NCBI RefSeq assembly: GCF_006912135.1
Contig: NZ_VIRS01000010.1
Span: 1 to 64,000 of the forward strand
Direction: 5' to 3'
Source: Cryptosporangium phraense
GTDB taxonomy: Bacteria; Actinomycetota; Actinomycetes; Mycobacteriales; Cryptosporangiaceae
Length of the DNA stretch: 64,000 nucleotides
Shown here one piece after another: positions 32,578-45,107 of this stretch. Position 1 is the stretch's first letter; every line of letters starts with the position of its first letter. A model generated the notes under the pieces. It searched no databases, had not been told where the DNA came from, and was given only the letters and a program-made list of their open reading frames with translations. A program made the translations under genes and the position numbers.

Positions 32578-33709
32578 GGCACTGCTCCGGGAGCTCACGC
32601 CGAGCGTCCTCGGGGTCCTCGTCCGCCGCGGAGCCGACTTCGCGGCGGCCGAGGACGCCGTGCAGGACGCGCTGGTGGAAGCGGTCCGGTCCTGGCCGTC
32701 CGACCCACCGCGCGACCCCAAGGGCTGGCTGGTCACCGTCGCCTGGCGGAGGTTCCTCGACGCGGCCCGGTCGGACGCGGCCCGCCGCCGACGTGAATTC
32801 CCGCCCGAGGAGCCGCCGCCGGTGCCGGAGACCGACGACACGCTGCAGCTCTACTTCCTGTGCGCGCACCCGTCGCTGACCCCGTCGTCGGCGGTCGCGC
32901 TCACGCTCCGCGCGGTCGGCGGGCTGACCACCCGCCAGATCGCCCAGGCCTACCTGGTGCCCGAGGCGACGATGGCCCAGCGCATCAGCCGGGCCAAGCG
33001 CACGGTCTCCGCGGTGCGGTTCGACCGGCCCGGCGACGTCGGGACCGTGCTGCGGGTGCTGTACCTGGTGTTCAACGAGGGCTACTCGGGTGACGTCGAC
33101 CTGGCCGCCGAGGCGATCCGGCTCACCCGGGCGCTGCGGCGCGCGGTCGACCACCCCGAGGTCGACGGGCTGCTCGCGCTGATGCTGCTCCACCACGCCC
33201 GGCGCGCGGCCCGGACGACGTCCGACGGGTCGTTGGTGCCGCTGGCCGCGCAGGATCGCGCGCGGTGGGACACCGCGCTGATCGCCGAGGGGGTCGAGAT
33301 CCTGCAGGGCGCGCTGACCTCCGACCGGCTGGGGGAGTTCCAGGCCCAGGCCGCGATCGCGGCCCTGCACGCCGACGCGCCCACCGCCGAGGAGACCGAC
33401 TGGGTGCAGATCGTCGAGTGGTACGACGAGCTCACCCGGCTGACCGACAGTCCGGTCGTCCGCCTCAACCGCGCGGTCGCGGTCGGTGAGGCCGACGGTC
33501 CCCGCGCCGGTCTGGCCGCGCTCGCCCAGGTGGACGCCACCGTGCCGCGATTCGCGGCGGTGGAGGCGCATCTCCGCGAGCGCTCCGGCGACCTGACGAC
33601 GGCGGCCAGGCTGTACGCCGAGGCGGCGGCCAAGGCCCCCAACCTCCCGGAACGCGACCACCTCCTCCGTCAGGCCGCCCGCCTGAACAATCGCCGACCG
33701 GACGGGTAA
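32570..33709 (+). CDS. ECF42-group RNA polymerase sigma factor with TPR-like extension
   Basis: This 379-residue protein has sigma region 2 (AAAEDAVQDALVEAVRSWP, GWLVTVAWRRFLDAARSD) and region 4 (RAVGGLTTRQIAQAYLVPEATMAQRISRAK) in the first 170 residues. A helical C-terminal extension of about 200 residues follows, with VLYLVFNEGYSGDVDLAAEAIRL and WVQIVEWYDELTRLTDSPVVRLNRAVAV. This extension marks the ECF42 group, which lacks an anti-sigma factor and is paired with DGPF proteins such as the one encoded just upstream. Promoter targets cannot be predicted with confidence from this window. Confidence 0.9.
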   Translation: MNEALLRELTPSVLGVLVRRGADFAAAEDAVQDALVEAVRSWPSDPPRDPKGWLVTVAWRRFLDAARSDAARRRREFPPEEPPPVPETDDTLQLYFLCAHPSLTPSSAVALTLRAVGGLTTRQIAQAYLVPEATMAQRISRAKRTVSAVRFDRPGDVGTVLRVLYLVFNEGYSGDVDLAAEAIRLTRALRRAVDHPEVDGLLALMLLHHARRAARTTSDGSLVPLAAQDRARWDTALIAEGVEILQGALTSDRLGEFQAQAAIAALHADAPTAEETDWVQIVEWYDELTRLTDSPVVRLNRAVAVGEADGPRAGLAALAQVDATVPRFAAVEAHLRERSGDLTTAARLYAEAAAKAPNLPERDHLLRQAARLNNRRPDG

Positions 33710-33729
33710 CTCGCTGGTAACCTGACGCG

Positions 33730-34794
33730 ATGACCCAGGCCGCCGCGGCGCCGGTCGCCGTCGTCAGCGACTATCTCGCGACCGAACTCGGCGACCCGGC
33801 CTGGCGCGACTGCGAGATCACGCTCATCGCCGGGGGCCGCTCCAACCTCACGTTCCTCGTCACTTCGGCCGCGGGCGAGGTCGTGCTGCGCCGGCCGCCG
33901 ATGTCGAGCGTGCTGCCCACCGCGCACGACATGGCCCGCGAGCACACGGTGATCAGCCGGCTCGGCGAGGGCCGCTCGCCGGTGCCGGTCCCGCGCACCC
34001 GGCTGTTCTGCGCCGACGAGTCGGTGCTCGGGGCGCCGTTCTACGTGATGGACCGGGTGCCCGGGTACGTCGTCACCGACACGCTGCCGGCCGGCTACGC
34101 CGAGCGTCCCGAGGAACGGGAAGCGATCGGCCACGCGGTGATCGACGTGCTCGCCGACCTGCACGGCGTCGACCCGGCCGCGGTCGGCCTGGGCGAGTAC
34201 GGCCGCCCGGACGGATACCTCGAGCGCCAGCTCCGGCGCTGGACCAAGCAGTGGGCCGCCACCCGGCTCCCCGATGACCCGGCCGCCGACGACCTCGACG
34301 CGCTGGCCCACCGGCTGGCCGAGACCCGCCCGCACGGCGAGAGCGGCCCCATCGTCCACGGCGACTACCGGATCGGCAACATGATCCTCGACCCCGACCG
34401 CCCGGGCCGGGTCGCGGCGCTGCTGGACTGGGAGATGTCGACGCTGGGCGATCCGCTGGCCGACGTCGGCATGCTGCTCATCTACTGGCAGGAGAGCCCG
34501 ACCGGCGATCCCTGGGCCGCGACCACCCGGTCGGCGCCGTCGGTCACCGCCCTCGACGGGTTCCCCGGCCGTCGCGCGATCGTGCAGCGGTACGCGGAGC
34601 GGACCGGCCGGTCGCTGGACCACCTCGACTGGTACCTGGGATTCGCATCGTTCAAGCTCGCGGTCGTGGCCGCGGGCGTCGCGGCCCGCGGCCGGGCCGG
34701 CGCGATGATCGGCGACGGGTTCGTCGAAGCCGCCGAGATGGTCGGCCCGCTCGTGGCCGCGGGCGCCCGGGTACTGCGCCACGGCCTCGACTGA
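33730..34794 (+). CDS. Phosphotransferase-family protein (APH/ACAD10-like kinase fold)
   Basis: This 354-residue protein has the aminoglycoside-phosphotransferase fold. A glycine-rich/lysine region sits early (LIAGGRSNLTFLVTSAAGEVVLRRPP), the hinge is in APFYVMDRVPG, the catalytic loop is GPIVHGDYRIGNMILD and the metal-binding segment is ALLDWEMSTLGDPLADVGMLL. Proteins of this subtype accompany acyl-CoA dehydrogenases in fatty acid metabolism (ACAD10/11, FadE36-like) rather than conferring drug resistance. It lies 20 bp behind the sigma factor gene and may be cotranscribed. The phosphate acceptor is unknown. Confidence 0.8.
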   Translation: MTQAAAAPVAVVSDYLATELGDPAWRDCEITLIAGGRSNLTFLVTSAAGEVVLRRPPMSSVLPTAHDMAREHTVISRLGEGRSPVPVPRTRLFCADESVLGAPFYVMDRVPGYVVTDTLPAGYAERPEEREAIGHAVIDVLADLHGVDPAAVGLGEYGRPDGYLERQLRRWTKQWAATRLPDDPAADDLDALAHRLAETRPHGESGPIVHGDYRIGNMILDPDRPGRVAALLDWEMSTLGDPLADVGMLLIYWQESPTGDPWAATTRSAPSVTALDGFPGRRAIVQRYAERTGRSLDHLDWYLGFASFKLAVVAAGVAARGRAGAMIGDGFVEAAEMVGPLVAAGARVLRHGLD

Positions 34795-34798
34795 CGGG

Positions 34799-35458
34799 TC
34801 ACCGACGGAGCGCCCGCCGCGCGAGCCAGTTCCCGAGGAACTGACCCGCCTGCACGATGACGACGATCGTCGCGACCGTGAGGTAGACGACCGGCCAGTT
34901 GTACCGCTGCGAGCCGTAGGTGATCGCGAAGTCGCCCAGCCCGCCGCCGCCGAACAGCCCGGCCTGCGCGGACATGTCGACGATCGCGATGAAGATGAAC
35001 GTGTACCCGAGGATCAGCGGCCCGAGTGCCTCCGGGATCAGCACGGTCACCAGGATCCCGATCGGACGTGCTCCCGCGGCCCGGGCCGCCTCGACGACGC
35101 CGGGGTCCACGGTCAGCAGGTTCTGCTCGACGATCCGGCTGATCGCGAACGCCGCCGACAACGACAGCGCGAACGTGACCGCGTTGGTGCCGATCGTCGT
35201 CCCGATCGTGTGGAGCATCAGCGGCTGGATCGCGGTGATGAAGATGACGAACGGCACCGGCCGGACGACGTTCACCGCGATGTTCAGCCCGACGAACACC
35301 GGACGGTTGCTCAGCAGGTTCCCGGGCCGCGTCCCGTACAGCAGCATCCCGAGCACCAGCCCGAGCAGTCCACCGACGAACAGCGAGATGCTGACGATGT
35401 AGAACGTCTGCCAGATCGCCTCGCGGTAGACCGGCAGGTTGTCGAGGAACTCACTCAT
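34799..35458 (-). CDS. metI: D/L-methionine ABC transporter permease
   Basis: This 219-residue permease has five or six membrane helices and the EAA-type loop EAARAAGARPIGILVTVLIPEALGPLILGYT that docks to the ATPase. The segment RPVPFVIFITAIQPL is typical of MetI. It overlaps metN by 8 bp and completes metQ-metN-metI on the minus strand. It would form the membrane channel for methionine. Confidence 0.88.
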   Translation of the reverse strand: MSEFLDNLPVYREAIWQTFYIVSISLFVGGLLGLVLGMLLYGTRPGNLLSNRPVFVGLNIAVNVVRPVPFVIFITAIQPLMLHTIGTTIGTNAVTFALSLSAAFAISRIVEQNLLTVDPGVVEAARAAGARPIGILVTVLIPEALGPLILGYTFIFIAIVDMSAQAGLFGGGGLGDFAITYGSQRYNWPVVYLTVATIVVIVQAGQFLGNWLARRALRR

Positions 35459-36443
35459 CGTTGACCTCGATTCCCTCGGCTTTCAACGCCGCCAGCGCCG
35501 CGTCGACGTCGCCGCCGGTGAGCTCGAACGTGATGCTCCCGACCGACCTCTCCTGCAACTCGCTGATCCCGCCGAACACCACCTCGGCCGCCACCCCGTG
35601 TTCCAGGAACGTCCGGGCCAGCCCGGCCTGGTCGCGGACCCGGACCGTGACCAGCCGCCCGGGGTGACGCACCCGCAGCCGGGCCAGCGTCTCGGGCGAC
35701 GGCCGGTCGCGCAGCGCGGTGCGGACGAACTGCGCGGCCGCGTCGGTCGAGGGCTGCGCGAACACGTCGTACGCGCTGCCGGTCTCGACCACCCGCCCGG
35801 AGTCGAGCACCGCCACCCGGTCGGCGACCGACCGGATGACGTCGAGCTCGTGGGTGATGAGCACGATCGTGACGCCGAGGTCGCGATTGACCCGGCGCAA
35901 CAGGGCCAGCACCTCGCCGGTGGTCTCCGGGTCGAGCGCGCTGGTCGCCTCGTCGGCCAGCAGCAGCGACGGCTCGGTGGCCAGCGCCCGGGCGACGCCG
36001 ACCCGCTGTTTCTGTCCGCCGGAGAGCTTCTCCGGGTAGTCGTGGGCGCGGTCGAGCAGCCCGACGAAGTCGAGCAGCCGGGCCACCCGCCGGTCGCGTT
36101 CGGGCTGCCGCACGCCCGCGACCTTCAGCGGATAGGCCACGTTTCCGGCCACGGTCCGCGACCGGAACAGGTTGAACTGCTGGAAGATCATCCCGATGTC
36201 GCGCCGGACCTCCCGGCGCCCCCGCTCCGCGAGCGCCGTCACCTCCTGCGGACCGACGTACAACCGGCCGCTGGTCGGCGTCTCCAGCCCGTTGATCAGC
36301 CGGACCAGCGTGCTCTTGCCTGCTCCGGAGTGGCCGATGACGCCGAACACCTCGCCGCGCTCGATGTCCAGAGTGACGTCCGCCAGCGCGGGGCGCCCCG
36401 AGAACTCCTTGCTGACGTGCTCGAACCGGACGTGAACGGTCAC
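35451..36443 (-). CDS. metN: Methionine ABC transporter ATP-binding protein with NIL domain
   Basis: This 330-residue ATPase has Walker A GHSGAGKSTLVRLINGLE, signature LSGGQKQRVGVARALA, Walker B LLLADEATSALDPET and the H-loop in VLITHELDVI. The final 80 residues form a NIL domain (VRHPGRLVTVRVRDQAGLA, then GISELQERSVGSITFEL), which binds methionine and inhibits the transporter when the inside level is high. Gene order metQ-metN-metI with 4-8 bp overlaps shows one transcript. Confidence 0.92.
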   Translation of the reverse strand: MTVHVRFEHVSKEFSGRPALADVTLDIERGEVFGVIGHSGAGKSTLVRLINGLETPTSGRLYVGPQEVTALAERGRREVRRDIGMIFQQFNLFRSRTVAGNVAYPLKVAGVRQPERDRRVARLLDFVGLLDRAHDYPEKLSGGQKQRVGVARALATEPSLLLADEATSALDPETTGEVLALLRRVNRDLGVTIVLITHELDVIRSVADRVAVLDSGRVVETGSAYDVFAQPSTDAAAQFVRTALRDRPSPETLARLRVRHPGRLVTVRVRDQAGLARTFLEHGVAAEVVFGGISELQERSVGSITFELTGGDVDAALAALKAEGIEVNDE

Positions 36444-37387
36444 TTGGCAGCCGCTCGGGCCTGCTCCTCGACGGTCGCCAGCTCCTTCTGAAGCTCGGCC
36501 GCAGGCACGGTCCGGAACACCGCGGTGCCGGCGTTGGCGGCCTGCACGGCCTTCTCCACGGTGGGGTCGTGGTACAGCGCGGCGAGCTTCAGGTACGTCT
36601 CGTTGTTCACGTCGGCTTTGCGGGCGGTGAAGATGTTGACGTAGGGCGCGGCGCTGGGGCTGGCCGGGTCGTCCTTGAAGATCGCCTGCTCCGGCTTCAG
36701 GCCGGCGTTCGTCGCGTAGTTGTTGTTGACGATCGCCGCCGCCACCGAGCCGTTCTGCAGCGCCCCGGCGGTCTGCGAGGCGTCCAGTGTGGTGACGCTG
36801 ACCTTGTGGGTCTCGACGTCGGCGACGGTGGAGAACGCGCCGCCGCCGCCCTTCAGCGTCACCAGCCCGGCGGCCTGCAGCACCAGCAGGCCGCGGGCCT
36901 CGTTGATCGCGTCGTTCGGGATCGCGACCTTCGCGTTCGCCGGGAGTTTCGCCGGGTCGGTGACCTTCAGCGAGTAGAGCGGCAGCGGGTAGACCGCGGT
37001 CGCGCCGATCGGCTGCAGGTCGTCGTTCGCGGTGACGTTGTAGTTCGCCAGGTACTGGATGTGCTGGAACTGGTTGAGGTCGACCTGCTTCTCCTTCAGC
37101 GCCGGGTTGGGCTGGCTGTAGTCGTTGAAGTTGACGAACTTCAACGTCACGCCCAGCTGCTTCTCGGCCAGCGCGGAGTACGTCTTCCAGTACGGCTGCG
37201 ACGCGTCGACGACTCCGATGCTGACGGTCTTCTTCGCGGTGCCCGAGTCGTCACCGCCGCGCGTCAACACGACGGCGAGGACAACGACGACGACGACCAC
37301 GGCGGCCGCCGCGGCGATCCAGATCCCACGGCGTCCGCCGCCGCGGGACGGCAGCTGCGGTTCGTCGGACGGGACTGACTCGGACAT
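36440..37387 (-). CDS. metQ: Methionine-binding protein, MetQ/NlpA family, without lipobox
   Basis: This 315-residue substrate-binding protein matches MetQ/NlpA: VSIGVVDASQPYWKTYSALA, KEKQVDLNQFQHIQYLANYN, IPNDAINEARGLLVLQAAGL and AAIVNNNYATNAGLKP. Unlike usual MetQ it has a cytoplasmic basic segment (about 20 residues), then one hydrophobic stretch (IWIAAAAAVVVVVVVLAVVL) with no cysteine, so it is likely anchored by an uncleaved helix rather than by lipid. Start 37387 is supported by GGGAGG eight bases upstream. It leads the metQNI operon and is divergent from the GAF-LytTR regulator. Confidence 0.86.
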   Translation of the reverse strand: MSESVPSDEPQLPSRGGGRRGIWIAAAAAVVVVVVVLAVVLTRGGDDSGTAKKTVSIGVVDASQPYWKTYSALAEKQLGVTLKFVNFNDYSQPNPALKEKQVDLNQFQHIQYLANYNVTANDDLQPIGATAVYPLPLYSLKVTDPAKLPANAKVAIPNDAINEARGLLVLQAAGLVTLKGGGGAFSTVADVETHKVSVTTLDASQTAGALQNGSVAAAIVNNNYATNAGLKPEQAIFKDDPASPSAAPYVNIFTARKADVNNETYLKLAALYHDPTVEKAVQAANAGTAVFRTVPAAELQKELATVEEQARAAAK

Positions 37388-37585
37388 GACTAGGACCTCC
37401 CAGGCCATAAAGGAACGACCGGACCCTAGCATTCCTAGCGTCTTAGTAGGTAATTGGAAAGTTCCATTGTCGACAGGTGGAACGAAAGGTAGCGAAGCCG
37501 CACGAGGGGTACCTAGAGTGGGGACCGCTGGTCTGTGGCAGAGCCGAGACTCAGCGTGATGTTGGACCAAAGGCGGTTCTTCACC

Positions 37586-41142
<3,557 letters not shown>

Positions 41143-41214
41143 GCGGTGGCGTTCCGGTGGTGAACGGTCGCCGATCGCGGACGAACGGCATCGGGCCGGA
41201 ATTCCTTGTCCGTC

Positions 41215-41283
41215 CTATTTCGCGGGCGTAAAGTCCGGCGTAATAGCTGCTTACGAATCCTCATTGGACGGCGCTATTTCGCG
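41215..41283 (+). promoter_or_regulatory. Upstream region of the PQQ operon with direct and inverted repeats
   Basis: CTATTTCGCG occurs at 41215-41224 and again at 41274-41283, 59 bp apart start to start. Between them lies an inverted repeat CGTAA (41239-41243) / TTACG (41251-41255). LytTR regulators bind spaced direct repeats, so these are candidates for the GAF-LytTR protein encoded two genes upstream. The whole 184-bp gap after katG has no gene. The promoter hexamers are not clear. Confidence 0.4.
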
Positions 41284-41326
41284 TGCCCAGAAATAGATCG
41301 GGAGAATCCGAGGAGAGGATGGGTCG

Positions 41327-41788
41327 ATGGCGACCGCGCAGGACCGCGATTTACTGCTGGAGAAACTCGGGCTCGACGGCCAGAACAAGGCCGCGCTCGG
41401 GAAAGTGCTGAACACGGGCAACATCGGGCAGGCCACCGAGCGGGCCGACGGCACGATGGAAGCGACGATCCGGATCCAGCCCGACGAGATCTGCTGGGAT
41501 CCGTCGATTCTGGTCCTGCCCCACGGTGGCGACGTCGAACTCACGCTGATCAACGACGACCTGAACACGCATTGCGCGTTACTGCCGAGTAATGGCGACC
41601 GCAAATTCATTTGGCTGGTCAACCATTCGAAGGGCCGCGCGACGCTCAATCTCGACGGTCCCGGCTACTACTGGTTCAGCTCGCCGACCGGCAACGACGA
41701 GGGCCGCGGACTCACCGGCACGATCGTCGTCCTCGGTGACGTACCCCCGGAAGCCCGCCTCGACCGCCCGCCGCAGCCCCGCCCGTAA
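41327..41788 (+). CDS. Cupredoxin-like small protein without copper ligands
   Basis: This 153-residue protein has a beta-sandwich pattern like a cupredoxin: ILVLPHGGDVELTLINDD, then the late strand-loop GYYWFSSPTGNDEGRGLTGT. In copper proteins that loop carries Cys, His and Met. Here those places hold Ser, Asn/Asp and Leu, so type 1 copper binding is unlikely. There is no signal peptide, and an in-frame TAG at 41294 excludes an upstream extension. A good Shine-Dalgarno (GAGGAGAGG) precedes the ATG. It is first in the operon with the PQQ dehydrogenase (9 bp gap), so it is probably its partner, chaperone or electron carrier of a new kind. Confidence 0.62.
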   Translation: MATAQDRDLLLEKLGLDGQNKAALGKVLNTGNIGQATERADGTMEATIRIQPDEICWDPSILVLPHGGDVELTLINDDLNTHCALLPSNGDRKFIWLVNHSKGRATLNLDGPGYYWFSSPTGNDEGRGLTGTIVVLGDVPPEARLDRPPQPRP

Positions 41789-41797
41789 GGAGGAACC

Positions 41798-43492
41798 ATG
41801 ACCGTCGAGTACGTGGACGCGGGCGAGGCCGTCGACCAGGGCCGGCTGTCCGGCAAGGTCGCCGGCGGCGAGGTCGCCCCGCCCGTCACCGAGAACGTCA
41901 CCTACGAGCGCATTCTGGACGCCCGCTCGGAACCCGAGAACTGGCTCACCTACTACGGAGCCCACGACGGCCAGCGGTTCAGCCCGCTCGACCAGATCAA
42001 CACCGAGAACGTCAAGCGCCTGCTGCCCGCGTGGGTGTTCCAGGCCGGCAGCAGCGGCATCATCGCGGGCGCATCGACGTACTCGTTCGAGGCGACGCCG
42101 ATCGTCGTCGACGGCATCATGTTCCTGTCCGGCTGGGACGGCTGGGTCTGGGCCCTGGACGCGGCGACCGGCACCGAGATCTGGCGCTACAAGCACGCGA
42201 TCCCGTTCGACGTCTCGCTGTGCTGCGGGAACGTCAACCGGGGCGTCGCGGTGGCCCGGAACAAGGTCTTCTTCGTCACCGCCAACGCGCACCTGATCGC
42301 GCTCGACGCGACGACCGGCAAGAAGGTCTGGGACAAGGTCAAGGGCGACGTCCGGGCCGGGGAGAGCGCCACCAGCGCGCCGATCGTCATCAAGGACATG
42401 GTCGTCGTCGGCAGCGCCGGTGGCGAATTCGGCGTCCGCGGGCACCTCGACGCGTTCGACCTGGAGAGCGGCGAACACCGCTGGCGGTCGTACATGGTGC
42501 CGAAGCCCGGCGAGCCGGGCGCCGAGACCTGGCCGGCCGACGGCGAGGCCTGGGCCCGCGGCGGCGGCAACCCGTGGCTGGTCGGGACGTTCGACCCGGA
42601 CACGAACCTGATGTACTGGGGCACCGGCAACCCGGCGCCCGACTTCGACGGCGGCGTCCGCGAGGGCGACAACCTGTACACCGACAGCGTCGTCGCGGTC
42701 GACGTCGACTCGGGCGAGATCCGCTGGCACTACCAGTGCACCCCGCACGACGTCTGGGACTACGACAGCATCTCGGAGTGCATCCTGTTCGAGCACGACG
42801 GGCGCAAGCTGCTCGGGCACTTCGACAAGAACGGCTACTTCTTCGTCCTCGACCGCACGAACGGCGAGCGGGTCTCGATCACGCCGTTCGTCGACCGGAT
42901 CACCTGGGGCGCGATCACCCGCGACGGCCAGGTCGCGGCCAAGGTCTATCCCGACGAAGAGGGCGTGCCGGTGCACTTCTACCCGGGCCCGGCCGGGGCC
43001 AAGGAGTGGACCCACGCCTCCTACAGCCCGCGCACCGGCCTGTTCTACGTCCCGGTGCAAGACGTCGGGGCCACGGCCACCCGGCGCCGCCGGGAGTTCA
43101 AGGAGAGCATCCCGTACTGGGGCGCGGGCGTTCAGGTCGACATCGAGGAGGCGGTCGGCTACGTCAGCGCGTTCGACGCCAACGGCGACGAGAAGTGGCG
43201 CTGGCGCAACGAGCTCCCGATGTGCGCGTCGACGCTGGTCACCGGCGGTGACGTCGTGTTCGCGGGCGAGCCGTCGGGCGAGTTCAACGCGCTCGACGCC
43301 CGCACCGGGGAGCAGCTGTGGCAGTTCCAGTGCGGCAGCGGCCACCACAGCAGCCCGATCACGTACGCGGTGAACGGACGGCAGTACGTGGCGGTCCCGG
43401 TCGGCTGGGGCGGCTGGGCCGAGGGGTTCCTGCCCGGCATGCTCGGCGCCGGCCACGGCAGCGCCCTGTTCGTGTTCGCCCTGCCGGAATAG
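41798..43492 (+). CDS. PQQ-dependent alcohol dehydrogenase with lanthanide-type site, no signal peptide
   Basis: This 564-residue beta-propeller quinoprotein dehydrogenase should oxidise an alcohol using pyrroloquinoline quinone. The vicinal disulfide pair is C142-C143 (VSLCCGN). Metal ligands expected from the family are E210 (GGEFGVRG), N278 (WGTGNPAPD), and the catalytic base D321 in HDVWDYDS. D323, two residues on, is the extra acid typical of lanthanide-dependent XoxF/ExaF/PedH; calcium MxaF has Ala there. The start, with AAGGAGGAACC immediately upstream, gives no signal peptide, unlike known periplasmic relatives. It is followed by pqqABCDE. Confidence 0.88.
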   Translation: MTVEYVDAGEAVDQGRLSGKVAGGEVAPPVTENVTYERILDARSEPENWLTYYGAHDGQRFSPLDQINTENVKRLLPAWVFQAGSSGIIAGASTYSFEATPIVVDGIMFLSGWDGWVWALDAATGTEIWRYKHAIPFDVSLCCGNVNRGVAVARNKVFFVTANAHLIALDATTGKKVWDKVKGDVRAGESATSAPIVIKDMVVVGSAGGEFGVRGHLDAFDLESGEHRWRSYMVPKPGEPGAETWPADGEAWARGGGNPWLVGTFDPDTNLMYWGTGNPAPDFDGGVREGDNLYTDSVVAVDVDSGEIRWHYQCTPHDVWDYDSISECILFEHDGRKLLGHFDKNGYFFVLDRTNGERVSITPFVDRITWGAITRDGQVAAKVYPDEEGVPVHFYPGPAGAKEWTHASYSPRTGLFYVPVQDVGATATRRRREFKESIPYWGAGVQVDIEEAVGYVSAFDANGDEKWRWRNELPMCASTLVTGGDVVFAGEPSGEFNALDARTGEQLWQFQCGSGHHSSPITYAVNGRQYVAVPVGWGGWAEGFLPGMLGAGHGSALFVFALPE

Positions 43493-43511
43493 TCGAGAGG
43501 AGGAACAGCCG

Positions 43512-43595
43512 ATGATGGAGTGGGAGACGCCTTCGTTCGAGGAAGTCTCGGTCGCCCCCGAGGTGACCATGTACATGGGCACGCTGGAGCCCTGA
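43512..43595 (+). CDS. pqqA: PQQ precursor peptide PqqA
   Basis: This 27-residue peptide lies between the dehydrogenase and pqqB and has GAGGAGGAAC upstream. Its core EVTMY holds the conserved glutamate (E17) and tyrosine (Y21) with the E-x3-Y spacing that PqqE cross-links to begin PQQ synthesis. The flanks differ from classical PqqA (acidic N-terminus MMEWETPSFEE, short tail MGTLEP). pqqB starts one base after its stop. Confidence 0.93.
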   Translation: MMEWETPSFEEVSVAPEVTMYMGTLEP

Positions 43596-43596
43596 C

Positions 43597-44409
43597 GTGA
43601 AGGCGCGGGTGCTCGGCTCGGCGGCCGGCGGTGGCTCGCCGCAGTGGAACTGCCACTGCGACGTCTGCACCGCGGTCCGGTCCGGCGCCGGGCACCCGCG
43701 CACCCAGTCGTCCCTCGCGGTGACGGTCGACGACCGTCAGTGGTTCCTGTTCAACGCCTCGCCGGACGTCCGGACGCAGGTCGACGGCCTGCGCCTGTCC
43801 GCGGTACTTCTCACCGACGCCGAGCTCGACCACACCGCCGGGCTGCTGTTGCTCCGCGAGGCGGACGTCGTCGAGCTGTACGCCACCCCGGCGGTGTACG
43901 AGACGCTCCACGACGGCTCGGGGCTGTTGCCGTTGCTCGCGAGGTACTGCCGGGTCGAGTGGCGCCCGGTGGATCTCGGCGTGGAGTTCGTGCTGGCCCC
44001 GGGGCTGTCGTGCCGGGCGTTCGACGTCCCGACGACCAAGCGCGACCGGTTCGGGGTGGGCGTCGGGGCCGGCCGGGTGGTCGGGTACCGGATCACCGAC
44101 ACCCACTCCGGCGGGACGCTGGTCTACCTGCCGGGCGCGCAGGCGCTGCCGTCGCTCGACCCCGCCGACGTGCTGCTGTTCGACGGCTCGTTCTTCCGCG
44201 ACGACGAGATGGGCCCGGCCCGCACCGCCCGGGACATGGGGCACCTCCCGATTCTCGACAGCCTCGAGCCGTTGTCCGGCTTCCGGCGGGTGATCTACGT
44301 CCACATCAACAACACGAATCCGATCCTGCTCGACGACTCGCCCGAGCGGCGGGCCGTCGAGGCGCGCGGCCTGGAGGTAGCCATGGACGGCCTGGAGATC
44401 GAGCTATGA
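43597..44409 (+). CDS. pqqB: PQQ biosynthesis metallo-beta-lactamase-fold protein
   Basis: This 270-residue protein begins with the PqqB hallmark [19 protein letters not shown], whose cysteines form a structural zinc site. The lactamase-fold segments [18 protein letters not shown] and [16 protein letters not shown] follow. PqqB hydroxylates tyrosine in the excised Glu-Tyr precursor. The GTG start is one base after the pqqA stop, and its stop overlaps pqqC. Confidence 0.93.
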   Translation: MKARVLGSAAGGGSPQWNCHCDVCTAVRSGAGHPRTQSSLAVTVDDRQWFLFNASPDVRTQVDGLRLSAVLLTDAELDHTAGLLLLREADVVELYATPAVYETLHDGSGLLPLLARYCRVEWRPVDLGVEFVLAPGLSCRAFDVPTTKRDRFGVGVGAGRVVGYRITDTHSGGTLVYLPGAQALPSLDPADVLLFDGSFFRDDEMGPARTARDMGHLPILDSLEPLSGFRRVIYVHINNTNPILLDDSPERRAVEARGLEVAMDGLEIEL

Positions 44410-45107
44410 CCGCGGTACTCGGTACGGACTTCGTCGCCACGCTGCGGGCCCACTCCCAGCGCTACCACGACGCCCACCCGTTCCACGTCCGCATGAACGA
44501 GGGACGTTGCACCCCGGAGCAGCTGCGCGGGTGGGTGGCCAACCGCTTCTACTACCAGGAAGCCATCCCGCGGAAGGACGCGGCGATCCTCTCCAACTGC
44601 CCGGACGTGGACGTCCGACGGCGCTGGATCCGGCGGATCACCGACCACGACGGCAGTGTTCCCGGTAGTGACGGGGAGCCCGGCGACGGCGGGATCGAGG
44701 CCTGGCTGCGGCTGGGGGAGGCGGCGGGCCTCACCCGGGAGGAGATCCTCGACCATCGGCACCTGGTGCCGGGCGTGCGCTTCGCGGTCGACGCGTACGT
44801 GAACTTCTGCCGGACGCGGCCGTGGGTGGAGGCGGTGGCCTCGTCGCTCACCGAGCTGTTCGCGCCGGACCTGATGGCCTCGCGGTTGGCTGCTTTCGAG
44901 CGGTACTACCCGTGGATCGAGCCGTCGGGGCTGGAGTACTTCCGGAACCGGCTGACCCAGGCGCCGCGCGACTGCTCGCACGCGCTGGAGGTCGTGACGA
45001 CGTACTGCCTCTCGGCCGAGTCCCAGGCTGCGGCCGTCGATGCGCTGTCGTTCAAGTGCGACGTGCTGTGGAGCCAGCTGGACGCGATCGACAAGGCGTA
45101 CCCGTGA
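44406..45107 (+). CDS. pqqC: Pyrroloquinoline-quinone synthase
   Basis: This 233-residue all-helical oxidase performs the last ring closure and oxidation to PQQ. Matching segments are [88 protein letters not shown] and [25 protein letters not shown]. Length agrees with known PqqC (about 240-250). It overlaps pqqB and pqqD by 4 bp each. Confidence 0.95.
   Translation: MTAVLGTDFVATLRAHSQRYHDAHPFHVRMNEGRCTPEQLRGWVANRFYYQEAIPRKDAAILSNCPDVDVRRRWIRRITDHDGSVPGSDGEPGDGGIEAWLRLGEAAGLTREEILDHRHLVPGVRFAVDAYVNFCRTRPWVEAVASSLTELFAPDLMASRLAAFERYYPWIEPSGLEYFRNRLTQAPRDCSHALEVVTTYCLSAESQAAAVDALSFKCDVLWSQLDAIDKAYP

Noticed and set aside
41262-41272. CATTGGACGGC before the PQQ operon, identical to part of the gabD block
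   Set aside because: There is no T-N11-A box 33 bp upstream and the 3' half differs, so an 11-bp chance match is more likely than a third LysR target.
41327-41788. Annotation as a blue copper electron carrier
   Set aside because: The Cys, His and Met ligand positions of the cupredoxin loop are replaced, so a copper function cannot be supported.
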